From assembly GCA_944388575.1 (NCBI GenBank), contig CALXJF010000014.1, positions 1-36,831 of the forward strand: a stretch of 36,831 nt of DNA. The letters are read 5' to 3'. The translations under genes and the position numbers were made by a program. Below are positions 7,544 to 15,886 of the stretch, piece after piece (positions within the stretch are counted from its first letter, which is position 1; every line of letters begins with the position of its first letter). Under the pieces are notes generated by a model. The model did no database searches. It was not told the DNA's origin and worked only from the letters and a program-made list of their open reading frames with translations. Source of the DNA: an uncultured Clostridia bacterium (GTDB lineage: Bacteria > Bacillota > Clostridia > TANB77 > CAG-465).

Positions 7544-8605
7544 ATGTTTGATAAATTAGAAGAACTTTTAAAAAAATATAATGAATTAACAACTAAAATA
7601 TCAGATCCAGATGTTATTGCGGATCAAAATTCTTGGAGAAAGTTTATGAAAGAACAGTCTGCAATAAAAGATGTGGTTGATAAATATTTAGAATATAAAA
7701 AAATAAAACAAGCTATGGATGATGCTAAAGAATTAATGGATGATCCAGATATGAAGGAAATGGCGGAGGAAGAGTATTATTCAAATAAAGAAAAACTTCC
7801 AGAATTAGAAGAAGAATTGAAAATACTGCTATTGCCAAAAGATGTAAATGATGATAATAATGTTATTGTAGAAATTCGTGGAGGAGCTGGAGGTGAAGAA
7901 GCTGCACTTTTTGCGTATAATTTATATAGAATGTATACAATGTATGCCGAACTAAAAAGATGGCAAATTGAAATAATAGATATAAATGAAACTGGTATTG
8001 GAGGACTTAAAGAAGTGTCTTTTATGATTAAAGGTAAAGGGGCATATAGTAGATTAAAATTTGAAAGTGGAGTTCATAGAGTTCAAAGAGTACCAGAAAC
8101 AGAAGCAAGTGGAAGAATACATACATCTACTGTTACAGTAGCAGTTTTACCAGAAGTAGATGATGTTGAAGTAGAAATAAATCAAAATGATTTAAGAATT
8201 GACACATATAGAGCTAGCGGAGCGGGTGGTCAACATGTTAATAAAACATCTTCAGCTATTAGAATAACACATATACCAACTGGAATTGTTGTTTCTTGTC
8301 AAAATGAACGTTCTCAGCTTCAAAATAAAGAGGCTGCTATGAAAATGTTAAGATCAAAACTTTATGAAATGGAACAAGAAAAACAAGAGTCTGAATTAGC
8401 TAAAACAAGAAGATTACAAGTTGGTAGTGGTGATAGAAGCGAAAAAATAAGAACATATAATTATCCACAAAGCAGAGTAACTGATCATAGAATTAACTAT
8501 ACAATATATCAACTAGAAAGTTTTTTAAATGGTAATATAGATGAGATGATAGATGCTTTGATTACTGCTGATAGAGCAGAAAGATTAAAAGAAGGTAATA
8601 TATAA
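7544..8605 (+). CDS. prfA: Peptide chain release factor 1
   Basis: RF1 recognises UAA and UAG in the ribosomal A site and triggers release of the finished protein. The 353-residue length is standard. Key parts are the N-terminal helical domain, the codon-recognition tripeptide region [11 protein letters not shown] near residues 178-188 (PET in place of the Proteobacterial PAT, as in many Bacillota), and the catalytic GGQ at residues 228-230 within [17 protein letters not shown] precedes the ATG. The methyltransferase gene prmC, often next to prfA and needed to modify the GGQ glutamine, is not here. Confidence 0.97.
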   Translation: MFDKLEELLKKYNELTTKISDPDVIADQNSWRKFMKEQSAIKDVVDKYLEYKKIKQAMDDAKELMDDPDMKEMAEEEYYSNKEKLPELEEELKILLLPKDVNDDNNVIVEIRGGAGGEEAALFAYNLYRMYTMYAELKRWQIEIIDINETGIGGLKEVSFMIKGKGAYSRLKFESGVHRVQRVPETEASGRIHTSTVTVAVLPEVDDVEVEINQNDLRIDTYRASGAGGQHVNKTSSAIRITHIPTGIVVSCQNERSQLQNKEAAMKMLRSKLYEMEQEKQESELAKTRRLQVGSGDRSEKIRTYNYPQSRVTDHRINYTIYQLESFLNGNIDEMIDALITADRAERLKEGNI

Positions 8606-8620
8606 TTAATTTATATTTAA

Positions 8621-8740
8621 GTTAATATAAAAAATGATGACCAAAAGATTATAGATAAGATTTTTAAAGGAGATCAAGATATGGTACTTTCTCCTAAAAA
8701 ATTTAAATTAGGAATTATACATGATATTTGTAATATAGAT
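8621..8740 (+). other. Orphan coding-like stretch after prfA, possible gene relic
   Basis: Between the prfA stop and the shared terminator one frame stays open and has coding-like codons. It reads VNIKNDDQKIIDKIFKG and then, after AAAGGAG, an ATG at 8681 starting MVLSPKKFKLG. From that ATG the frame would run 49 codons, but the second half crosses the terminator hairpin and the antisense end of alr. This looks more like the stump of a lost gene than a working one. I do not recognise the parent family. Confidence 0.25.
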
Positions 8741-8775
8741 ATAAAACACGTAGTAAAATGCTACGTGTTTTATAA
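8741..8775. terminator. Bidirectional terminator between prfA and alr
   Basis: A perfect 13-base inverted repeat (8741-8753 with 8761-8773) around a 7-base loop has A-rich and T-rich flanks. It can end transcripts from the prfA side and from alr, which converge here. Confidence 0.75.
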
Positions 8776-8778
8776 ATG

Positions 8779-9873
8779 TTATATTAATATCCTTTCAATA
8801 CGGTCACTAAGTTTAGATATAATTTCATAATTGATTGTATTTGTTAGGTCAGCAATTAATTGAATATCATTTTCATTTTTAAAAATAGTTACTTCATCAC
8901 CTATCTTAATTTCTGTTTTTATATTAGTTATATCAATCATACACATATCCATACAAATATTTCCAACAATACTACATTCTTGATCATTAATACATACGGA
9001 ATATTTATTCGAGCAAAATCTAGGTAACCCATCTGCATAGCCTATTTGAATTGTAGCTAATTTTGTCCCTGATTTAGCAATATATGTACCTCCATAACTC
9101 ACTAAGCTATCTTTCTTTATTTTATTAATCCTTATTATTGGCGCTTTTAATATTAAGCAAGCTTTTATATTATTATTTTTTATGGATTTATCAGGCATGT
9201 ATCCATAAATAAGAATACCACTTCTAACATGAGTATATTGAAAGGCTTGATATTTTAAAATACCAGCACTATTTAAAGCATGAATATAATTAAATTTATA
9301 TCCTTGACTTTGTAATTTATTTATTATATTATCAAATTGCTGTAATTGTTTAATAGTATATTCATGATTAGTATCAGCACATGAAAGATGAGTATAAATA
9401 CCATCAATTATTAGATTAGTACAATTTTCTTTAATATAGTTTATATTATCAAATATATTATCTATATTAAATCCTAATCTTGTCATACCAGTATCAACTT
9501 TTATATGGATTTTTACTTTTTTAAAATGTGATTTTGCATACTCATTTAATTTTGTCGAGAGTTCAATATTAGAAGTAGATACAATTAAATTATATTTTAT
9601 AATATTTTCAAAATCGTTTTCAAGATATTGTGAAGTTACTAATATATTAGATGTTATACCACTTTCTCTTAATTTAACTCCTTCTGATACTAAAGCAACT
9701 CCAAAATCAGTTATACCTATTTCTTCTAATAAATGTGATATTTCTATTGCTCCACATCCGTAAGCGTTAGCTTTTACCATAGCAATTATATTTGTGCTTG
9801 GTTTAATTATGCTTTTAATATAATTTATATTATTTTTGATATTATTTGTATTTATATACAATTTAGCTGACAA
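8779..9873 (-). CDS. alr: Alanine racemase
   Basis: Alr interconverts L- and D-alanine with pyridoxal phosphate and supplies D-alanine for peptidoglycan. With the start proposed here the protein has 364 residues. The PLP lysine is K34 in VKANAYG, the catalytic base tyrosine is Y260 in VSYGGTY, and the phosphate-binding RLGFN and IGYADGLPR regions are present. The TTG at 9873-9871 is preferred because GGGGG lies eight bases before it and the product then begins at the expected SAKLYIN. A longer in-frame opening to 9924 actually begins in the TTGACA of the promoter. The gene converges on prfA and diverges from the HAM1-like gene. Confidence 0.93.
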   Translation of the reverse strand: MSAKLYINTNNIKNNINYIKSIIKPSTNIIAMVKANAYGCGAIEISHLLEEIGITDFGVALVSEGVKLRESGITSNILVTSQYLENDFENIIKYNLIVSTSNIELSTKLNEYAKSHFKKVKIHIKVDTGMTRLGFNIDNIFDNINYIKENCTNLIIDGIYTHLSCADTNHEYTIKQLQQFDNIINKLQSQGYKFNYIHALNSAGILKYQAFQYTHVRSGILIYGYMPDKSIKNNNIKACLILKAPIIRINKIKKDSLVSYGGTYIAKSGTKLATIQIGYADGLPRFCSNKYSVCINDQECSIVGNICMDMCMIDITNIKTEIKIGDEVTIFKNENDIQLIADLTNTINYEIISKLSDRIERILI

Positions 9874-9896
9874 CTTTATTACCCCCGTATAATAAT

Positions 9897-9924
9897 ATAT
9901 TAGCATAAAAATAGATTGTGTCAA
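9897..9924 (-). promoter_or_regulatory. alr promoter
   Basis: On the minus strand TTGACA (9924-9919) and TAATAT (9902-9897) are 16 bases apart, 24 bases before the proposed TTG start. It is divergent from the promoter at 9964. Confidence 0.65.
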
Positions 9925-9963
9925 GAATTTAAGTATATAAAAAGTAATTATATGATTAATATA

Positions 9964-9991
9964 TTTACAAAAAATTATAATATGTTATAAT
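9964..9991 (+). promoter_or_regulatory. Promoter of HAM1-like gene
   Basis: TTTACA (9964-9969) and TATAAT (9986-9991) are separated by 16 bases. The gene starts 35 bases downstream after GGAAGGTG. Confidence 0.55.
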
Positions 9992-10025
9992 AAATTAAAT
10001 TTAATTAGATTTGGAAGGTGATTAA

Positions 10026-10631
10026 ATGAAAATATTATTTGCTACGCACAATAAAGCAAAAATGAAACGTTATAAAGGAGAACTTGAAAGAAATGGATTA
10101 GAGGTGTTGGGGCTTAATGATTTTAGTATTGAAACTGAAATAGAAGAAACAGGAAATACGGCACAAGAAAATGCCATTCAAAAAGCTATGGGATATTATA
10201 ATTTTGTTAAAATACCAACAATAGCAGTAGATGATAGTTTGGAATTGATAGGTGTTCCAGATGAAATTCAACCTGGTACAAATGTCAGAAGAATAAATGG
10301 AAAAGAAAGAGCTACTGATGATGAAATGATACAATATTATACATCTTTAGTCAATAAATATGGTAAAAATGGACTGTTAAATATACGTTGGAAAAAATGT
10401 ATTGCAATTGTAAAAAATGAATGTGATGTAAATTATTATAATTTTTATTCAGAAAAAATACTTACTTCTAAAATACATAGTAAAAGAAATGAAGGATATC
10501 CTTTGGCTTCGATTTCAATAGTTCCAGAATATAATAAGTATACAGTTGAACTAACAGATGAAGAGAATATTAAATTAGAAGAAAAAAATAATTATTTATT
10601 GCTTGATTTTATAAGAAAAAATTTATGTTGA
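10026..10631 (+). CDS. Divergent HAM1/RdgB-like non-canonical purine NTP pyrophosphatase
   Basis: Members of this family hydrolyse ITP, XTP and their deoxy forms to monophosphates, cleaning the nucleotide pool. The 201-residue protein starts with the family motif as THNKAK (residues 7-12; TxNxxK in canonical enzymes). It keeps an acidic ETGNTAQENA site near 41-50 and a DD pair at 69-70, followed by a PGTNVRRINGK segment near 83-93. The canonical DDSGL continuation is altered to DDSLE. It therefore belongs to a divergent branch whose substrate may differ. The gene has its own promoter and no terminator that I can see. Confidence 0.75.
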   Translation: MKILFATHNKAKMKRYKGELERNGLEVLGLNDFSIETEIEETGNTAQENAIQKAMGYYNFVKIPTIAVDDSLELIGVPDEIQPGTNVRRINGKERATDDEMIQYYTSLVNKYGKNGLLNIRWKKCIAIVKNECDVNYYNFYSEKILTSKIHSKRNEGYPLASISIVPEYNKYTVELTDEENIKLEEKNNYLLLDFIRKNLC

Positions 10632-10729
10632 AAACATGTTAAAATATCAAATATTTAATTTTTTATAGTTGAAATATATATAATATAAATATTTTATCCT
10701 TAAATGATGTGAAATAATTTACATAATAT

Positions 10730-10758
10730 TTGACTTATATTATAATTTATGATATAAT
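10730..10758 (+). promoter_or_regulatory. Promoter of metallopeptidase gene
   Basis: TTGACT (10730-10735) and TATAAT (10753-10758) are 17 bases apart. The leader contains a small AGTAAAAA/TTTTTACT hairpin directly before the ribosome-binding site. Confidence 0.65.
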
Positions 10759-10813
10759 GTAATAGCATAAAAATGTGTGTTAAGTAAAAAATTTTTACTA
10801 AGGAGTGTTTGAT

Positions 10814-11593
10814 ATGGAAAATAAGTATATTATGTGGTTTAATGAAATAATCAAACTCATGGTATCTATGTTAAATAACAAGTTTATCTTTGAAAAAAAG
10901 ATTGAACTATTGAGTTTAAAAACATTTATAACAACTGAAAGTACAAATGGATTATTACTAAGCAAAGATGAAAAATACGATATTGCTATGAGTATTAATC
11001 CTAAAGACGATGAAGCATATATACGGTTTGTGTTTGGACATGAATTGGCACATTTGCTATTTAGACCAATTAATAAATTAAAACTTTCTGGGTATTCAGC
11101 TACTGATGAATCCTTTGAATATACATATATCCAAAGAAAATCAGAAAGTGGTAGGATATACGGAATGTATTTAGAAGAGCTTATTTGTGACTATATTGCT
11201 CTTGAACTTACATATAGGAGTTATGATAAATATAGTCGAAATGAGCTAAAGGAGATGGTTTATTCTATCCCTAAACAAGAAAATTATTTTACAAAAGAAA
11301 ATTTGAAATTGACCGAACAATTTGTATCCTTGTTTGGAGAAGAATTAAAAGATTTAGATAAAATCGATTCTTATCCAAAAGGGGATATAGTTGCTCCAGA
11401 CAATATCTTTCTGTACACTATATCTACGGGTGATTTGTCGTTACTAGTTAATGATTATGATCAGTGCATGGGAAATGGTGCATGGAAAAGACTTAATATT
11501 TGTTTTGATAACTTCTTTATTGACAATTCTAAAGTTGATGATAAAGAGTTTATTGAAACAGAATTTAAACGATTTAAAATGTTAAAAGAGTGA
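10814..11593 (+). CDS. ImmA/IrrE-like zinc metallopeptidase
   Basis: The 259-residue soluble protein has a zinc-protease site, GHELAHLLF, with HExxH at residues 76-80. A second site LEELICDYIALEL near 120-132 offers the glutamate and aspartate seen in ImmA/IrrE-type enzymes. Those proteases usually cleave a partner repressor to switch on mobile-element, toxin or stress genes. The ATG at 10814 is used because AAGGAG (10800-10805) sits eight bases upstream; an earlier in-frame GTG overlaps that site. No XRE repressor is adjacent, although one is encoded at 20.8-21.1 kb. The C-terminal 100 residues match nothing I recognise. Confidence 0.65.
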   Translation: MENKYIMWFNEIIKLMVSMLNNKFIFEKKIELLSLKTFITTESTNGLLLSKDEKYDIAMSINPKDDEAYIRFVFGHELAHLLFRPINKLKLSGYSATDESFEYTYIQRKSESGRIYGMYLEELICDYIALELTYRSYDKYSRNELKEMVYSIPKQENYFTKENLKLTEQFVSLFGEELKDLDKIDSYPKGDIVAPDNIFLYTISTGDLSLLVNDYDQCMGNGAWKRLNICFDNFFIDNSKVDDKEFIETEFKRFKMLKE

Positions 11594-11616
11594 GAAGGTA
11601 TTTCTTCTCGCTTTTT
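11589..11616 (+). terminator. Terminator of metallopeptidase gene
   Basis: A nine-pair stem overlapping the stop codon (arms GAGAAG and CTTCTC at its core) is followed by five T. Confidence 0.7.
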
Positions 11617-11620
11617 ATAT

Positions 11621-11659
11621 AAAAAAATTAAGGACAGGAAGAAATTCTCTTCCTGTCCT
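11621..11659 (-). terminator. Terminator of the 54-residue minus-strand gene
   Basis: A perfect 12-base GC-containing inverted repeat (11631-11642 with 11648-11659) has a 5-base loop. Read on the minus strand it is followed by TAATTTTTTT. The stem is richer in G and C than other terminators here. Confidence 0.75.
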
Positions 11660-11666
11660 ACTTGGA

Positions 11667-11831
11667 TCAAGCTTTTTCGAAGGCAAAATCTATTTTGTCT
11701 ATTTGCCCAGGATACTTCCTAAGCATTTCTAAATAACTTAGTCCATTCCGCACGTCCTGGATCATTACAATTATGTTGGAAGTTCTACCGGATGCCTCCA
11801 TGGACTGTTTTTCAAATTTTCTTAACTTCAT
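11667..11831 (-). CDS. Small protein of unknown function, member of a two-copy family
   Basis: The frame encodes 54 residues starting MKLRKFEKQSMEASG and ending IDFAFEKA, with a central DVRNGLSYLEMLRKYPG segment that looks helical. It is a complete unit: a consensus promoter at 11915-11887, AAGGAGG nine bases before the ATG, and a strong terminator. Codons such as TCC, ATC, CAG, GAC, GTG and CGG make it visibly more GC-rich than its neighbours, which suggests acquisition. Promoter spacing, leader and first 12 residues match the repeat gene at 29.6 kb. I do not recognise the family; a small DNA- or protein-binding helical protein is possible. Confidence 0.6.
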   Translation of the reverse strand: MKLRKFEKQSMEASGRTSNIIVMIQDVRNGLSYLEMLRKYPGQIDKIDFAFEKA

Positions 11832-11886
11832 AATTAAATCCTCCTTATATTATTATATATAAATTTCTAAATTATTCTCTAGTAAT

Positions 11887-11915
11887 ATTATAGCATATTT
11901 ATATATAAAAGTCAA
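11887..11915 (-). promoter_or_regulatory. Promoter of 54-residue gene
   Basis: On the minus strand TTGACT (11915-11910) and TATAAT (11892-11887) are 17 bases apart. The sequence upstream of the -35 (TTGACATAATA) is also shared with the promoter at 29.85 kb. Confidence 0.75.
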
Positions 11916-11967
11916 TATTATGTCAACATCGCGTGAATAATTTTTTGAAAATTTATTTAAAAAATAT

Positions 11968-11996
11968 TTGACTTTATTAAAAGTATGTGTTATAAT
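11968..11996 (+). promoter_or_regulatory. rpoBC promoter
   Basis: TTGACT (11968-11973) and TATAAT (11991-11996) have a 17-base spacer. Transcription from here gives a leader of about 180 bases before rpoB. It is divergent from the small-gene promoter. Confidence 0.7.
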
Positions 11997-12105
11997 AATT
12001 AAAACATTGTTTCTTAACAAGATTACTATGTAAACTATAATATAAAAGGATGGTTGAAATAGTTGAAAAAAGTCGAGTTTATATTTAGTTAAAAAATAAA
12101 ATAAC

Positions 12106-12149
12106 GAAAAAAAGCAAATTAGTTTATGTAAACTAGTTTGGCTTTTTGT
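12106..12149 (+). terminator. Leader terminator / attenuator before rpoB
   Basis: A long stem (arms around 12109-12126 and 12129-12146, with a G-U pair and one bulge) is followed by TTTTTG between the promoter and rpoB. Its 3' arm core TATGTAAACTA (12125-12135) is repeated exactly at 12027-12037 in the leader. That upstream copy could pair with the 5' arm (TAGTTTA, 12120-12126) and act as an antiterminator. A 12-codon ORF (12050-12088) lies between the two copies. Confidence 0.55.
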
Positions 12150-12182
12150 TGTCTTTTTAAGTTGTGTATTGGGGGTATAAAA

Positions 12183-15100
12183 ATGGTTCATGAAATTAAA
12201 AATGGAAAAGCGACAAGAATGAGTTTTTCAAATATCAAAGAAGTTATTGATATGCCTGACTTAATTGATATTCAAAAGCAATCTTATGAATGGTTCCTTA
12301 AATCAGGATTAAAGGATGTATTATCAGATGCTTCTCCTATAGCAGATTTTTCTGGCAATTTATTATTAGAATTTGTAGATTATCATTTAGAGGAAGAAAC
12401 AAAATATACTATAGAGGAAGCTAAAGAAAGAAATACAAGTTATTCATCAAGATTACAAGTACAAGTTCGTCTTATTAATCGTGAAACTGGTGAAATAAAA
12501 GAACAAGAAATATTTTTAGGAGATTTACCAGTTATGACTGATAGTGGAACATTTTTAATTAATGGAGCTGAAAGAGTTATTATTTCTCAACTTGTACGTT
12601 CACCTGGGGTATATTATGCTTCAGAAAGAGACAAGACTGGTAAATTGCTTTATTCTGCTACAGTTATGCCTATTCGTGGTACATGGCTTGAATATGAATC
12701 AGATGCGTCTGATATGATTTATGCAAGAGTTGATAGAACTAGAAAAGTTCCTATTACAACGCTTATTAGAGCTTTAGGTGTTGAAACTGATCAACAAATA
12801 ATGGATTTATTTGAAGATGATTTAATTAATAGTGTTTTATATAAAGATCCGGCTAAAACACAAGATGCGGCTTTACTTGAAATATATAAAAAAATAAGAC
12901 CGGGAGAACCTTTACACGTAGATGCTGCAAAGAGTCTTTTATTTGGTTTATTATTTGAACCTAGAAGATATGATTTGTCAAGAGTTGGTAGATATAAATA
13001 TAATAAAAAATTAAGTATAGCTGAAAGAACAATTGGTCAAATTGCAGCAGAAAATATTATAAATACCGAAACTGGAGAAATCATTGTTAATGCTGGAGAA
13101 AAAATAAGCAAAGAAAAAGCATATGAGATAAAAAATTCGGGAATTAATGTTGTATATATTGACGTAGAAGGAAAGAAAGTAAAAATAATTGGTAATAATA
13201 CAGTTGATATATCTACATATTTAGGAATAGATATTGATAAAGATGTTATAAAAGAAGATGTTTACTTCCCAGCATTAAAAGAACTACTAGAAAAATGGGG
13301 AGATATAGACGAAAAAGAATTGAGAAAAAAGATTAAATTAAATAGAGAAAAATTAGTTATAAAATGTGCTACTTTGGATGATATAATGGCATCTATTAAT
13401 TATTTTGTTAACTTTAGATTTGGTCTTGGAGAAACAGATGATATTGATCATTTAGGAAATAGACGTGTTAGATGTGTAGGTGAATTACTACAAAATCAAT
13501 TTAGAATTGGACTTGCTCGTTTAGAAAGAGTCGTTCGTGAAAGAATGGCAACTCAGGATTTGGATGTAGCCACTCCTCAGACATTAATAAACATTAAACC
13601 AGTAGTTGGGGCTTTAAGAGAATTCTTTGGTAGCTCACAGTTATCTCAATTTATGGATCAAATAAATCCTCTTGCAGAACTTACACATAAAAGAAGAATT
13701 TCGGCACTTGGACCTGGTGGTTTAACTAGAGAAAGAGCAGGATTTGAAGTTCGTGATGTACATCATACACATTATGGAAGACTTTGTCCAATAGAATCTC
13801 CAGAGGGACCAAATATAGGACTTATTTCATCACTTTCTACATTTGCAAAAATAAATAGATATGGTTTTATAGAAACACCATATAGAGTTATAGACAAAGC
13901 AACTGGAGTGGTAACTGATGAAGTTGTGTATATTACTGCTGATGAGGAAGATAAATATATCGTTGCTCAAGCAAATGAACCCCTTGATGATGAAAATAAG
14001 TTCGTGCGTAAAAGAGTTAAAGTTAGACATCAAGACGAAATTGTTGAAATTGAAAGAGAAAAAGTTGATTTAATGGATGTATCTCCAAAACAACTTGTTT
14101 CTGTGGCAACAGCAATGATTCCATTTTTAGAAAATGATGATGCAAAACGTGCTCTTATGGGAGCTAACATGCAACGTCAAGCAGTACCATTAATAAGATC
14201 AGATAGTCCAATTGTTGGAACTGGAATTGAATATAAAGCTGCAGTTGATTCGGGAATTGTTATAACAGCGAAACATGATGGAGTTGTTTCATATGTTAGT
14301 GCAAATAAAATTATAATTGATACAAAAACAGGAAAAGATGAATATCACTTGATAAAATATCAAAGATCTAACCAAGGAACATGTATAAATCAAAAACCTA
14401 TTGTTTTAAAAGGTGAGAAGGTAAAAAAAGGTGATGTAATTGCTGATGGACCTTCAACAGATAAGGGTGAACTTGCATTAGGAAAGAATATTCTTGTTGG
14501 ATTTATGACATGGGAAGGTTATAACTATGAAGATGCTATTCTTATTTCTGAAGATTTGGTTAGAGATGATGTTCTTACTACTATACATATAGAAGATTAT
14601 GATTGTGAATCTAGGGATACAAAACTAGGACCAGAGGAAATCACAAGAGAAGTACCAAATGTTGGTGATGATGCGCTTAAAGATTTAGATGAAAATGGTA
14701 TTATAAGAATAGGAGCAGAAGTAAGACCTGGAGATATACTTGTTGGTAAAGTTACACCAAAGGGAGAAACAGAGCTTACAGCAGAAGAAAAACTTTTAAG
14801 AGCTATATTTGGAGAGAAATCAAGAGAGGTTAGGGATACTTCGCTTAGAGTTCCACATGGAGAAGCTGGTACAGTTGTAGATGTAAAAATATATACAAGA
14901 GAAACATCTGATGAATTAGCTGCTGGTGTTAATAAAGTAGTCAGAATATACATAGCACAAAAAAGAAAAATATCTGTTGGCGATAAAATTGCTGGACGTC
15001 ATGGAAATAAAGGTGTAATTTCTCGTATATTACCAAGAGAAGATATGCCATATTTGCCTGATGGAACACCTTTACAAATAGTATTAAATCCACTTGGTAT

Positions 15101-15866
15101 TCCTTCACGTATGAACGTTGGGCAAGTTTTGGAAGTTCACTTAGGATATGTTGCTAAGACTTTGGGTTGGAAAATATCTACTCCAGTATTTGATGGTGCT
15201 AAGGAAGCAGATATAAAACAATTATTTGAAAGTCAGGGCTTAAATCCGACAGGAAAATTTCCAATTCACGATGGTAGAACTGGTGAATTGTTAGATGCTG
15301 AGGTAACAGTTGGATATATGTATATGTTGAAATTATATCATATGGTTGAAGATAAAATACATGCACGTTCTATAGGACCATACTCTTTAGTTACACAACA
15401 ACCTTTAGGTGGTAAAGCACAATTTGGTGGTCAAAGATTTGGTGAGATGGAAGTTTGGGCTCTTGAAGCTTATGGAGCATCTTATACATTACAAGAAATG
15501 TTGACAGTAAAATCTGATGATACGGTAGGAAGATTAAAAACATATGAAGCTATTGTTAAGGGAGAAAGTATACCGGCACCAGGAATACCAGAGTCATTTA
15601 GAGTTCTGACTAAAGAATTGCAAAGTTTAGGCTTAGATTTAAAGATGTATCGTGAGAATGAAAGACTTGAATTAAGAGAATCTATCGAAGATGATACAGA
15701 TGGTGTAGAGCCAAAATTTGATGATGATATTGACATGACTGTTACAGATAATGATTTTATAGGTATGTCGTTAGAAGATGAAAATGGAGAAAGTATTGAT
15801 GAGTCTGATGAGGACGATCAAGATGGTTTTTTAGATGATGTAGATTTTGAAGATAGTGAAGATTAA
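12183..15866 (+). CDS. rpoB: RNA polymerase subunit beta
   Basis: RpoB forms one jaw of RNA polymerase and much of the active site. With the ATG at 12183 (GGGGG seven bases upstream) it has 1227 residues, including a very acidic C-terminal tail (about 1170-1227, [10 protein letters not shown]) common in clostridia. The rifampicin pocket near residues 483-510 reads [17 protein letters not shown] and THKRRISAL, keeping the Asp, His and Ser positions most often changed in resistant mutants. Conserved [11 protein letters not shown] and [10 protein letters not shown] regions are present. rpoC follows by 20 bases. The L10/L7-L12 genes that usually precede rpoB are absent. Confidence 0.98.
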   Translation: MVHEIKNGKATRMSFSNIKEVIDMPDLIDIQKQSYEWFLKSGLKDVLSDASPIADFSGNLLLEFVDYHLEEETKYTIEEAKERNTSYSSRLQVQVRLINRETGEIKEQEIFLGDLPVMTDSGTFLINGAERVIISQLVRSPGVYYASERDKTGKLLYSATVMPIRGTWLEYESDASDMIYARVDRTRKVPITTLIRALGVETDQQIMDLFEDDLINSVLYKDPAKTQDAALLEIYKKIRPGEPLHVDAAKSLLFGLLFEPRRYDLSRVGRYKYNKKLSIAERTIGQIAAENIINTETGEIIVNAGEKISKEKAYEIKNSGINVVYIDVEGKKVKIIGNNTVDISTYLGIDIDKDVIKEDVYFPALKELLEKWGDIDEKELRKKIKLNREKLVIKCATLDDIMASINYFVNFRFGLGETDDIDHLGNRRVRCVGELLQNQFRIGLARLERVVRERMATQDLDVATPQTLINIKPVVGALREFFGSSQLSQFMDQINPLAELTHKRRISALGPGGLTRERAGFEVRDVHHTHYGRLCPIESPEGPNIGLISSLSTFAKINRYGFIETPYRVIDKATGVVTDEVVYITADEEDKYIVAQANEPLDDENKFVRKRVKVRHQDEIVEIEREKVDLMDVSPKQLVSVATAMIPFLENDDAKRALMGANMQRQAVPLIRSDSPIVGTGIEYKAAVDSGIVITAKHDGVVSYVSANKIIIDTKTGKDEYHLIKYQRSNQGTCINQKPIVLKGEKVKKGDVIADGPSTDKGELALGKNILVGFMTWEGYNYEDAILISEDLVRDDVLTTIHIEDYDCESRDTKLGPEEITREVPNVGDDALKDLDENGIIRIGAEVRPGDILVGKVTPKGETELTAEEKLLRAIFGEKSREVRDTSLRVPHGEAGTVVDVKIYTRETSDELAAGVNKVVRIYIAQKRKISVGDKIAGRHGNKGVISRILPREDMPYLPDGTPLQIVLNPLGIPSRMNVGQVLEVHLGYVAKTLGWKISTPVFDGAKEADIKQLFESQGLNPTGKFPIHDGRTGELLDAEVTVGYMYMLKLYHMVEDKIHARSIGPYSLVTQQPLGGKAQFGGQRFGEMEVWALEAYGASYTLQEMLTVKSDDTVGRLKTYEAIVKGESIPAPGIPESFRVLTKELQSLGLDLKMYRENERLELRESIEDDTDGVEPKFDDDIDMTVTDNDFIGMSLEDENGESIDESDEDDQDGFLDDVDFEDSED

Positions 15867-15886
15867 GTATAAGGAGGAACAAAAAA

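Noticed and set aside
12050-12088. 12-codon leader ORF before rpoB as a gene
   Set aside because: Its AAAGG site is almost adjacent to the start codon, and the peptide shows no run of a regulatory amino acid. It is kept only as part of the attenuation idea.
11853-12191. 112-codon minus-strand frame upstream of rpoB
   Set aside because: It crosses two promoters and the leader hairpin, has no ribosome-binding site and is low-complexity AT-rich translation.
13600-13720. Rifampicin-resistance changes in rpoB
   Set aside because: The Gln, Asp, His and Ser positions of the pocket are the sensitive forms. The INPLAE variant looks like normal clostridial variation.
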